From positions 1 through 21,583 of the forward strand of contig JALJEE010000889.1 of assembly GCA_023231475.1 (NCBI GenBank): a stretch of DNA of 21,583 nt, given 5' to 3'. The translations under genes were made by a program, and so were the position numbers. A model generated the notes under the pieces. The model was not told the DNA's origin, made no database searches, and saw nothing but the letters and a program-made list of their open reading frames with translations. This stretch comes from Seison nebaliae (Eukaryota; Rotifera; Pararotatoria; Seisonacea; Seisonidae). Shown here piece by piece: positions 1 through 8,505 of this stretch (its first letter is position 1; each line of letters starts with the position of its first letter).

Positions 1-126
1 ACTTCTCATATTCCAGAATATTTAAGAGATGAAATCGTCATTGGAAGAAAACTTATCACTGATAACATGTACAGTAATCTATCTCATTTTCTTTTTAATT
101 TACCCCGAGGGGATTTGATTTTATAA
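1..126 (+). CDS. C-terminal end of an unrecognised protein (partial)
   Basis: Frame 1 is open from the window edge for 41 codons and ends at TAA (124-126). The peptide starts TSHIPEYLRDEIVIG and ends FNLPRGDLIL. Its mixed, non-repetitive composition looks like the last exon of a real protein rather than chance in AT-rich DNA. The stop overlaps the first of several AATAAA signals (125-138), which supports a genuine 3' end here. The gene is convergent with the minus-strand gene whose stop is at 376, leaving about 250 bp between them. I do not recognise the family, and no motif or membrane segment is visible in this short piece. The rest lies outside the window. Confidence 0.55.
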   Translation, partial: TSHIPEYLRDEIVIGRKLITDNMYSNLSHFLFNLPRGDLIL

Positions 127-138
127 TAAATAAATAAA
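125..138 (+). terminator. Poly(A) signals of the partial gene
   Basis: Three overlapping AATAAA hexamers (125-130, 129-134, 133-138) begin inside the stop codon of the upstream gene. The position fits a very short 3' UTR. Confidence 0.5.
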
Positions 139-326
139 AAAATAAATTAAATTAATAGATTAATTGAAAAAAAAAATATTATTTACAACAAAGCGTTTGT
201 CGAACCAACTGAAACTGAACCTATCTGAACCTATTTTCATATAATAACTTGCTAGAAAATAATTTAAACATAAAAATTTAACTTTTTAGACAGCTTTCCC
301 GAAATCCAACGTCTCATTCTATCGAA

Positions 327-332
327 TTTATT
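327..332 (-). terminator. Poly(A) signal of the 376-1237 gene
   Basis: TTTATT on the plus strand reads AATAAA on the minus strand. It lies about 45 nt downstream of the stop codon at 376-378 and supports transcription of that gene from the minus strand. Confidence 0.45.
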
Positions 333-375
333 CTTCTTATTATTGTGATATAGAGAGAGTACATTACTCAACAAT

Positions 376-1237
376 TTAAAATATAATTCGAAACTCTCTT
401 ATAATACGAGGGCGTTTTAAATAGGTTTGAATCCCGATGCCATTCTCTGAGCTAAATTTAATAACTATTTCAAAATAGTACAAATTATTAATCTTTTTAA
501 CTTCTTCTATTTCATTTTTAAATATTTCTGATTTCATATCTTATTGATAATATTAGTAATTAAGATTAGTAAGATAAAAATTTGTGAAATGAAATTATAA
601 TTTACCTGAATTTGCGAGTCTTATTTTATACCACCTTGCCGTTTTACTGGTAGTTTTAACGGGTAAAGGATATACAGCCCTTACTACAGAAAGGGACCGT
701 TTAGCACCTAAAATTATTTTACGAAAATTGATGTTCGGTATTCTTCAAATTCATTTACAAACCGATTATTGTACAGGACTGCGTTGGACGCCTCCACTCC
801 CCAGCCTATATTAAAATTAATTTAAGAAAAAGAAATATTAGAAAAGATGATAACATTAACTAAATCTTCATACTTAACGGTTGATGTCATATCTGTGAAA
901 TTTACAGATGAAAATTGGTAAAAAAGAACGTTACCTGATCGTGGAACTTTTGATTCATCAGCTAGTATTCGCATCGGTAATGGTATAGGTGCCACTCTTT
1001 TCTTTTTTATTCCTAAACAAATTTTATGTTTATTTTTAAAAAAATTAAGAACTTCGTACGATTGTTCTCGACTTATCTGTTACACTTTCTATAAAAAAAA
1101 CAATGAAAAGAGAGTTCGTAAAAATTACTCAAACTTTTTGCGGTTATCATCCGTTTCAAAAAATCGCCATAAGCCTTTTTCGCACGGTTTTTCTTCGTAA
1201 ATTTCGCACGTACTACATGAACTTTATTTTTCTTCAT
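376..1237 (-). CDS. Unrecognised small basic protein, multi-exon, with one frame break
   Basis: This gene is too broken up to show as one ORF; I rebuilt it by splice phase. Exons in transcript order: 1237-1129 (ATG, MKKNKVHVVRAK...), 1088-1053, 1012-935, 805-606 and 527-376 (ends REFRIIF, stop). The introns 1128-1089 and 1052-1013 are 40 nt each, 934-806 is 129 nt and 605-528 is 78 nt. The donors at 934 and 605 read CAG|GTAACG and CAG|GTAAAT, and every join is phase 1. Inside exon 805-606 the frame changes: the upstream part reads ...YNNRFVNEFEEYRTSI and the downstream part reads INFRKIILGAKRSL. Either a base is missing or extra, or there is a 32-nt intron (774-743). With that intron the product is about 180 aa, Lys/Arg-rich, without obvious membrane segments. 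I do not recognise the family. The first two small exons are the least certain; the last two are the best supported. Confidence 0.45.
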
Positions 1238-1863
1238 TTGAAAAATTCAAAGCAAAACAATAATCGGAAAATCGAAAGTTTAAAATGGCGAATAAGAAAC
1301 ATTTTTTATTTTATATTGTTTGTCCGCTGGTTATATAGAAAAATAATTTAACTAAAAAAATTGAATAGATTAAATATTTCTGAAATTTTATAATTTTACT
1401 ATTAAATCCCCGTTGGGTAGATCAAGAAGGAAACGCAATAACTCAGCTGATGAGTTATGAGAAATAAAAGATTTATCCTTGATCTACCGTGCGTTTCTAA
1501 GGAATCAGGATTGAACGGGGAGATATTAAAATTATTGACGATGGAACGGATGGTTTTTAGAGTAGTAGGCACCATTAACGAATAGTAATTACAAAAGAAA
1601 TTGACAGGATAGGAAAACGTCCAATATTGATTAAATGATGAAACCGGAAAGTTGCATAAAATACCTGATTTAATTATTCTTCAGTATCATTAATATATAT
1701 TATCGATTTTTTATATTGTTCAATTAATTGGAAATAAGTATTGAAATTTCAATATAAGTTAACTTGTACAATCCTATAATTCTGCGGTTTTCAATATATG
1801 TGAGAATGGAAAAGGTTTGGGGAAATATATTAATATATAACTAATATTAAACCGTTTGCAATT
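1238..1863. other. Intergenic region between two minus-strand genes
   Basis: No coding region is convincing here. It is downstream of the DHRS4-like gene and upstream of the 376-1237 gene, so any UTR or promoter here is on the minus strand. Its one strong feature is the structured element at 1407-1521. Confidence 0.5.
1407..1521. other. Compact pseudoknot-forming inverted-repeat element (possible structured RNA)
   Basis: Four perfect helices sit within 115 nt. P1 is 1407-1414 with 1514-1521 (8 bp, TCCCCGTT/AACGGGGA). P2 is 1416-1426 with 1478-1488 (11 bp, GGTAGATCAAG/CTTGATCTACC). P3 is 1430-1437 with 1490-1497 (8 bp, GAAACGCA/TGCGTTTC). P4 is a hairpin, 1438-1445 with 1451-1458 (8 bp, 5-nt loop). 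A weaker 5-bp hairpin lies at 1464-1476. P2 and P3 interleave, so together they make an H-type pseudoknot with joining segments of 3, 1 and about 40 nt, closed by P1. It is locally GC-richer than its surroundings. The fold is possible on either strand. It lies about 340 nt past the DHRS4 stop and about 170 nt before the minus-strand ATG at 1237, so it could be a UTR element, an independent ncRNA, or a foldback DNA element. It matches no class I can name. Confidence 0.55.
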
Positions 1864-2831
1864 TTACAAACGCGTTTTCATACCACCAGTTATAGGAAAC
1901 ACTTCCCCAGTCAAATAAGATGATTCTTTATTAATTAAGAATGCCACAAGATTTGCAACATCTTCAGATTCACCAAATCTATTATGATGAAATTATTCGT
2001 TTAGAAATAAAATTAAGAAACAAAAACTTTTTCAAGAAAATATCTTTTAATATTCGTTTTGAAATCTCTTCATTTTCCCATAACTATTTACATTTCAAGA
2101 GAAATAAAAGAATAATATAAACAATTTAGAGAAAAATAGAAACAGCTTTGCTGAAATCAGTTTTAATGATTCCTGGTGCTACACAATTGACACGAATGTT
2201 TGGTGCTAGTTCTTCGCTTAAGACTTTAGTCATCATGAGCAATGCTGATTTTGCAATTGAATACGCTCCAATATTCTTCAATGGTGTCAATCCAGCAATC
2301 GAAGACATAATAACTACACTTCCATTTTTCTTTTCATTTAACTGAAGAAAAGGTTTCGCTTCTTGGATTAACATCAAGGTACTAGTTACATTGATTTGAA
2401 AAATCTTATTCATTATGTCTTCACTCACTATTGAATTATCAGATATATTACCATAACTTGGATTAACAGCAGCATTCGATACAAGAACATCCAAATTTCC
2501 GAACTTATCTATCGTCTTCAAAATCATTTGAATTCTTAATCATTATACAGAAATATTGAGAAAACCTTCTTAAACAAATCAGTTCTCTGATTTGCATTTC
2601 CAACGTGACAAGGTACACCAAGAACTTTATCCGGATATTTTTTAGATAACTTCTCCACAACATTTACCACGTTATCCATTTTACGACTACTAACAACTAC
2701 ATTCAACCCATCGCTTAATAATTTTTGAACGATCGCTAATCCGATCCTTTAAAAATAGAAAATGAATAAGAACTAAATATAAACGAAACAAACCCAGCGG
2801 TTGATGCTGTTACTATAGCAGTCTTACTCAT
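1864..2831 (-). CDS. DHRS4: DHRS4-like NADPH-dependent carbonyl reductase / short-chain dehydrogenase
   Basis: Complete five-exon gene, 253 aa. Exons in transcript order: 2831-2794, 2746-2566, 2515-2144, 2083-2028 and 1978-1864; introns are 47, 50, 60 and 49 nt, all GT-AG and in phase. The Rossmann motif TASTAGIG is at residues 8-15, SSRK follows strand beta-2, and NAAV is at 87-90. The catalytic set is Asn115, Ser145, Tyr158 and Lys162 (YSIAK). The segments VLVSNAAVNP, RVNCVAPGIIKT and SSYLTGE are typical of DHRS4 rather than of SDRs in general. Known DHRS4 enzymes reduce retinal, ketones and quinones with NADPH in peroxisomes. The C-terminus is TRL where human DHRS4 ends SRL, so the peroxisomal signal may be weak. 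The start directly precedes the nucleotide-binding fold, without the N-terminal extension of mammalian forms. Confidence 0.92.
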
Positions 2832-3925
2832 TTTTAAACGATCTTAATTAATTAAACTTAATCGCTTATCCGTCTATTCATGTATTCCAAATGTATTTAA
2901 GATTAAAATTAAATTTAAAATTTTAATTGAATTATTTTTTATATTTAATATGAAGAGAATTAAACGGCTAACAGTTTACTAAATGTAAACAAACTTTTTC
3001 TATAACATGCCAAGTGGGAATTTTTTGAATAATTATTTACGAATATCTTAAAAACTTCAGTACCTTTCGTGTATCTATTAGATATTATCTACACTGCAGA
3101 TTCAAAAAAGTCAAAAAAAAAGAAATTAGTATTCATCGCATGTCATCACATAACAAATTTTATACGAAGTTTTTTTATAAGCAAAATATTTTTCCTTGTA
3201 AACGACGAATTGTTAATTAGCACGCCTAAAAATATCATTCTAATGTAACAATTGTAATTACAATGATGTATTGAAAAGTTACAATAAAATTCCATTTTCA
3301 AGCGGACCTAATTATCCTTAATGTATAATTCGTATTCTTGGCGAAACTCAAATGTTTCGATAGCGAATAAGCTGTGAATTGATACAGATAAGAAGGACCT
3401 ACACTTCCACAATTAAGGAAAGTGCTTGAAGTGAAGTAAGCCAAATGTTACTTATTGAGTGAGAGAATCCATTTCCAACAAGGAAATGGTTTGTACATTC
3501 TGAAACAGTGAATTTTTTATGATAAAGTCCGTTACTTATATAGTCCTTAATTGCGTAAGAAGAAGTTGAAGCAGAATTATTAAAATAAATATAGAAATAC
3601 ATACATGCATGTTCTCAAGGTTGCCAAGTAACCCTTATGTTGACGATAAATTTTAACAAACAAATGACCAAACTAACATTCGAATTAACAAACGATTAAT
3701 ATTTGTAATCTCTATATATACATACATTCGAGGAGATCATATACACGGAAACTCAGTATAAATCATAGAAACTGTTATTTTTTATAATCAATAGTCCTAA
3801 ATTAAAAGTTCACTAAACAAATATTTCATTTCCTTGAGATGTGACTGATTTTGAAGGCAACAATATATCCCTAAATATCATGTTGGTGAATATTGACATT
3901 TTCTTATTAACAATGATGATTAACA

Positions 3926-3940
3926 ACACATATTATGTGT
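3926..3940. repeat. Perfect odd palindrome ACACATA-T-TATGTGT
   Basis: A 7+1+7 palindrome in the DHRS4/ECHS1 intergenic region. It has the same ACATA-type arms as the palindrome 33 bp downstream. Confidence 0.5.
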
Positions 3941-3973
3941 ATACATTTCTATATACAACAAATTCATATACAA

Positions 3974-3994
3974 CTTATATGTGTCACATATAAG
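3974..3994. repeat. Perfect odd palindrome CTTATATGTG-T-CACATATAAG
   Basis: A 10+1+10 palindrome. Its long perfect dyad and proximity to the one at 3926-3940 could mark a site for dimeric DNA-binding proteins, but I recognise no specific factor. Confidence 0.5.
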
Positions 3995-4775
3995 GATGTT
4001 TAATAACAAATATTTCCTTTGATGTTCGCTACTCTACTTTTAGTAAGTTCTAATACTTTCCTACGGTAAACGGTTTATCAATTTTTAGCAAAAAAGAGAA
4101 AGTTCGGAAATAAGTTCCTAGAATTCTTTCCTATTATCTCTACTTTCATTCTTGAATTCTTGTGAACTCTCGTGTGCCATACCAAATGTATCAGCTCACA
4201 ATCATCAGTTCACATGTCAGTTATCCTGTTTAATTAATTACTTACGCGGTGAGGATTTGTTTTATTAATTTAAGAAATATATAAATAATTCGTAAAAAAT
4301 AACCAAATTATATTTAACAATAGATAATTAATTGTACGAATAGATGCAGATGTAGAAAAATATTCATACAGAATAAAGTGACACAATTATACATTTGAAT
4401 ATCATTAAATCAGCGACTATCTATACTGACAAAGTAAAAACCAGTCTGTATTGTGAGCAAAAAACCAAAACTAAAAGTACTTAATATTTCAAAAAATATT
4501 AAAAAAAACTTTATTCCAAAAATATGTTGAGTAATTTAAAATATCCGAATAATTCTTCGATTAATGTGTTGTTTTTTTACAAGTTAGTGGACAGTGTTTT
4601 GTTAGTTCCTGGACATTTAGTTATGAAGATTGTTGTTGCATGATCATTTCCAAAAAAAGCCAACTCTTCAAACAAGACATTATGCATGACCAGTTTTTTT
4701 CTGGATTCCTATTGATGATTTCATATATTTATAAACCGTAGCAAATTTTATTATATCGTTTTCCACAGAATAAAA

Positions 4776-5738
4776 ATGTTGAACAGTAAAGTTTTCAGAA
4801 TTTCTAAAAATCTCCATCAATTTCGACAATTAAGTCAAGCTGCATTAAATGGTTAACATATTAATAGAGATTCTAAATTAAACCAATTTAAAATAACTTT
4901 TATTAAAGATCGTTATCGACATTTGTTGGTTGAGAAAGTTGGAGTGAAGAAAAATGTGGGATATGTTCAACTCAATCGACCAAAAGCACTTAATGCCCTT
5001 TGCAGTGAATTGATAGAAGAAGTTAGATTGATTAAAAATATCTTCAGAACATTTTTTCTTTTTTGATAGTTGCGAGATATTCTACAAGAATATTGTATAG
5101 ATCCAAATATTGGAGCAGTAGTTTTGACGGGAAGTGAAAAAGCATTTGCCGCTGGAGCAGATATTCGTGAAATGAGTGATACAGAATTCGCTAATAATTA
5201 TAAATCCAGTTTCCTCGCCGATTGGAACAATATAACGTTTTGTAAGAAACCATTGATAGCTGCCGTCAACGGATATGCGTTAGGTGGTGGATGTGAATTA
5301 GCCATGATGTGCGATATCATTTACGCAGGTGAGAAAGCAAAATTTGGACAACCAGAAATTAATATTGGGACAATTCCTGGTGCTGGTGGTACTCAACGAT
5401 TAGTGAGAGCTGTAGGTAAATCGAAAGCAATGGAAATGTGTTTAACGGGAAAACCGATATCAGCACAAGAAGCACTTCAATTCAATCTAGTAAGTAAAGT
5501 TCTACCACCCAATCAAGTTGTATTAGAAGCGATTAAATCAGCTGAAACGATGGCAGAACATTCGAAAATTTTATTACAAATGGTGAAGGATAGTGTCAAT
5601 TCGAGTTTTGATTTAGGATTAAAACAAGGATTATTATTCGAAAGAAATCTTTTCCATTCAACTTTCGCATTGAAAGATCAGAAAGAAGGAATGAATTCAT
5701 TCTTAACGAAAAGGAAACCAAAATTTAGCGATTGCTAA
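4776..5738 (+). CDS. ECHS1: Mitochondrial enoyl-CoA hydratase (short chain)
   Basis: Complete three-exon gene: 4776-4851, 4909-5021 and 5070-5738; introns are 57 and 48 nt, phases 1 and 0. The product is 285 aa, close to the 290 aa of human ECHS1. It hydrates trans-2-enoyl-CoA in the second step of mitochondrial beta-oxidation. Residues 1 to about 25 ([12 protein letters not shown]...) are basic, hydroxylated and free of acids, as in a mitochondrial presequence. The crotonase core includes AFAAGADI (CoA/oxyanion hole), [10 protein letters not shown] with catalytic Glu139, and [18 protein letters not shown] with catalytic Glu159; the 20-residue spacing equals Glu144/Glu164 in mammals. The last exon opens directly with TTGCGAGAT after TTTTGATAG, and the family alignment (LIEE|LRDILQ) requires this join. 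A TTCCACAG acceptor-like motif ends 7 nt before the ATG. Length, frame and catalytic residues suggest a functional enzyme. Confidence 0.97.
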
Positions 5739-5789
5739 AATCTAATTATTCTAATACATTAATCTATAAATGTTGTACTTGTCCGATTA

Positions 5790-5795
5790 AATAAA
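5790..5795 (+). terminator. Poly(A) signal of ECHS1
   Basis: AATAAA lies about 50 nt after the ECHS1 stop. The next gene starts only 170 nt further on. Confidence 0.6.
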
Positions 5796-5964
5796 AATAC
5801 AGAGCCATATTATTATTTCCGTCAATTATATTTTAGAAAAATAAATGTTTGAAAATTTTTTTGTAGTCATGACAACATGATGAATATGAACAAAATAAAC
5901 GAAACAAAAGTAGGAATAAGTCATCATAATGAAAATGTGAAGTTCCTTTGGATTCAGTTAAACA

Positions 5965-7906
5965 ATGGATAAGAGCATTGAAGTAAAATTTACAGCTGAG
6001 CCTTTTTATGTGAGGAAGCCGTTAACTAGAAAGATACAACCAGATGGATTATGGATTAAAGAATTGGAGGATTTGTCTTTTATTCCACATCGACAACATT
6101 CTCGCCTGTCTGAGAAAAATGTGGAAACTCAATGTTTAGATGGATATTATTTGGTTTAAATTTTGGATTTTTAAAGAAAAAATTAGTTGTATATTTTATG
6201 AAATTGTTTTATTAGTTGAACTTAAATAAATGTGACGATCCATCGGAATTAATTAATATAGATATATCTGAACAAATTTTCCATGATGTTAATTTTGATA
6301 TCAGTTTTACTAATCTAACAAAATTCAAAGGTGGCACCCGATGATTTTGTTTTATTTGAGAATGTAGATAAGATTGATGGGACACTTACTCGATTGCCAT
6401 TCGGTTTCTTCTAACTTTCAATCTGAATTTATTAGAATTAATTCATTATTTATATTAAGAAACCTTCACCAGCTTCTTCAAATTGAGAACATTAAACTGT
6501 TCATTCAATTCTATTCAATCGATCGATATAAGAGAGAATCAATTCACTAATTTACAAGTTAAATATTGTTCTTTTAAATCGGAATTTTCTTCAAATCTTT
6601 TTATAAATAGAATTTGAATGTTTCATATAATCGAATTAATGAAGAGCGACATCTAATTGCTTTATTCTCATTGAGAAATTTGAAGATGTTGGATTTGGAG
6701 AAAAATCAGATTACCCATCTTCCTCCCGTAATCAAGTTACTCTTTTTATCTTCTTCTTCATTTTAACTTTATACTTTACCATCATAATAGTCATACAATC
6801 GAATCGTTGAACTTAAATGGAAATTTATTGAAAGATGATACTCTAATTATTTTGAGTTTATATACAAAGTTAATTTTAGATTAGATTTAAAATTTTAAGA
6901 TATTGAGAAGATTAAAGGAATTAACAATAATGAAAAATTTCATTAAGATAATTGTCTCCTCATCGAAAAACAACGAAAACAACGATGAAGAATCCTTCGC
7001 CTTCTTTCCACAATTGGAATCAATTGATTTATCGGAGAATCCAGTTAGTTTTGATAATTTTATGTCATTTATAATGTTCTTTCAAAATAGATTATAAATG
7101 AATTAGATTTAATATCTTTAGCGACTTTCCCGTCGTTAAAAGAAGTTTTCCTTTTTAAAATTCCTCTTATTCTTCGATGTGGAAGATTGGAGAATTTGAA
7201 AACGTTGAAAGAAATCTTTCATGAACGTTTATCTATCCGATTGTATAATATGACAATGTCGACAAATAAGAAAGAGATGAATAAGAATAAAAGTATATTT
7301 ATGGATCAAAATGAATTTGAAGAAGATTTAGCCTTAGCAATCAAACCAATGAATACTCCATATCGATTATCTCATATTAGGAAAAATAGGAAAAATAAAC
7401 TGAAAGAAATTGAATATCATTCGATGGAGACATCGGTTTCTAAAGTTATTGAATCAGATGAAGTAAAAGAAGAAGAAATTGAAATATTCACTTTAGATGA
7501 AGATGATGAGACTCCTATCGAATTGATATCATTCCCAAAAAATTATCAAATATTATTCGATTCGGATGATGAGTCGAATGAGTTAATAGATAATTGCATA
7601 TCCGGAAATCGAGAAGCGACAAAATGTTTAAAGAATATGTTACAATTTCCAAAGAGTCGAAGGAAATTATTACAACAGAAACAACAACATCATTATAGTC
7701 GAGTCAATCAACCAGTTACTATTGACTTAAATTATTTTTATTAAGATTAATCTCGTGTTAATTAGAAACGTTTGTTTGAAGAAATACAAGAGCGAATTAA
7801 TCGGACACACCAAAGAAGACCATCCACCGATCCATCTCTAATAGAAAAGATTAAGAAGGAAAATATGAAGGAATTAAAATCATTAACGTATGTTCTCCAA
7901 AAATAA
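5965..7906 (+). CDS. XRRA1: Leucine-rich-repeat protein, XRRA1 homologue
   Basis: Nine exons: 5965-6153, 6216-6287, 6331-6403, 6460-6557, 6611-6735, 6791-6868, 6908-7043, 7091-7714 and 7766-7906. The introns are 39-62 nt; the total is 511 aa. As remembered, human XRRA1 matches in order: an N-terminal CDDPSELINIDIS segment (human C-x3-PSDL), several LRRs such as LRTLNCSFNSIQSI and LKMLDLEKNQITHLPP, the stretch ENPIINELDLISLATFPSL (same spacing as YNKIAKEDAVLPVALFPSL), LKTLKEIFHERLSIRL (human LLKSFLQERLGIHL), a C-terminal NREATKCLKNMLQFP motif, and a final KRLFEEIQERIN helix. XRRA1 is linked to X-ray response, but its molecular role is poorly defined. The acceptor of exon 7 is ambiguous by one codon (6908 or 6911). 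ATG 5965 was chosen because upstream ATGs run into stops. It lies head-to-tail with ECHS1, 226 bp after its stop. Confidence 0.8.
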
Positions 7907-7922
7907 ATTAGAGAATTAGTTA

Positions 7923-7928
7923 AATAAA
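7923..7928 (+). terminator. Poly(A) signal of the XRRA1 homologue
   Basis: AATAAA 17 nt after the stop at 7904-7906. Confidence 0.55.
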
Positions 7929-8281
7929 ATTTTATATTTCAATTAAAATCAAATAATCAAAATATGTATATATGCAATAATTATAATTATCTTATATTTC
8001 ATCAATAATGATATATTCCATCAAATAATAAATTAAAAAAACGATTCTTCGACTTAAACAAAGGTCGACGTTTCAATAGAAATATTTTAATAATTTCGAT
8101 CTGATGGTGAAGGAAATTTATTAAAATTAAAGCTGCAAAAAAGTTCGGAGCAAGTTCAAATTTAAGTCAATTAGAATGACATCTCACTAGTGACGAGGGA
8201 AATCGAGAAAATTTATATTTTTCTTTAGATTGACTTCTATCAAATTTAACGCGTTCAATGGAACATATATGACATAAATTA

Positions 8282-8298
8282 ATATATATATATATATA
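8282..8298. repeat. (AT)n microsatellite
   Basis: A pure AT dinucleotide run of about 17 nt in the intergenic region. Confidence 0.7.
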
Positions 8299-8505
8299 AA
8301 CATATATGGAAATTTTTCCTCCTGGCTCTCTTTTGATGAAAGGAGAGAAGTTGTAACGCTCTCAAATGTTTGTTGAACTTCTCATAGTTATTTTCATGTA
8401 CTTCTACATAAAGAGATTCTCTATAAAATTTTCGGATAAAATCATTTTATTTTTCTATTATTCTACAAACATTTATTAGATTTCTTTCACACTTAATGAC
8501 TATTT

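Larger units (their letters stand above)
2832..4775. other. Intergenic region between divergent DHRS4 and ECHS1
   Basis: About 1.9 kb of AT-rich DNA with no convincing gene. It must hold the 5' regions of both flanking genes. I see no clear core promoter. Visible structure is limited to short palindromes (ATTGTAATTACAAT near 3250, and the two at 3926-3994) and dispersed short open frames without splice support or recognisable protein similarity. Confidence 0.5.
7907..8505. other. Intergenic region between XRRA1 and the acidic orphan gene
   Basis: AT-rich, with a poly(A) signal near its left end and an (AT)n tract at 8282-8298. I see no coding region or RNA gene in it. It should contain the promoter of the gene starting at 8506. 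Confidence 0.5.

Noticed and set aside
423-436. tRNA B-box-like GGTTTGAATCCC
   Set aside because: No cloverleaf or A box at the right distance; it lies inside the last exon of the minus-strand gene.
600-1199. Two plus-strand open stretches (about 600-812 and 917-1199) without ATG
   Set aside because: They mirror minus-strand exons that have matching splice sites, a stop and a poly(A) signal; the plus strand lacks consistent donors and acceptors.
1103-1351. Plus-strand open frame of 82 codons
   Set aside because: It is antisense to the first exon of the minus-strand gene, and its Phe/Arg/Lys-rich composition looks like AT-rich noise.
1447-1477. Hammerhead-like CTGATGA ... GAAA with a short stem and UC
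   Set aside because: The 7 nt between CTGATGA and GAAA cannot form stem II, and the long stems pair in the wrong order for a hammerhead.
3399-3602. Minus-strand open frame of 67 codons
   Set aside because: No recognisable protein or supporting splice sites. A possible 36-nt intron inside it is in frame, but nothing links it to other exons.
4575-4740. Plus-strand open stretch of about 53 codons before ECHS1, with TGGACA repeats suggestive of a Tc1/mariner end
   Set aside because: No transposase similarity, no matching inverted terminal repeat and no ATG at its start.
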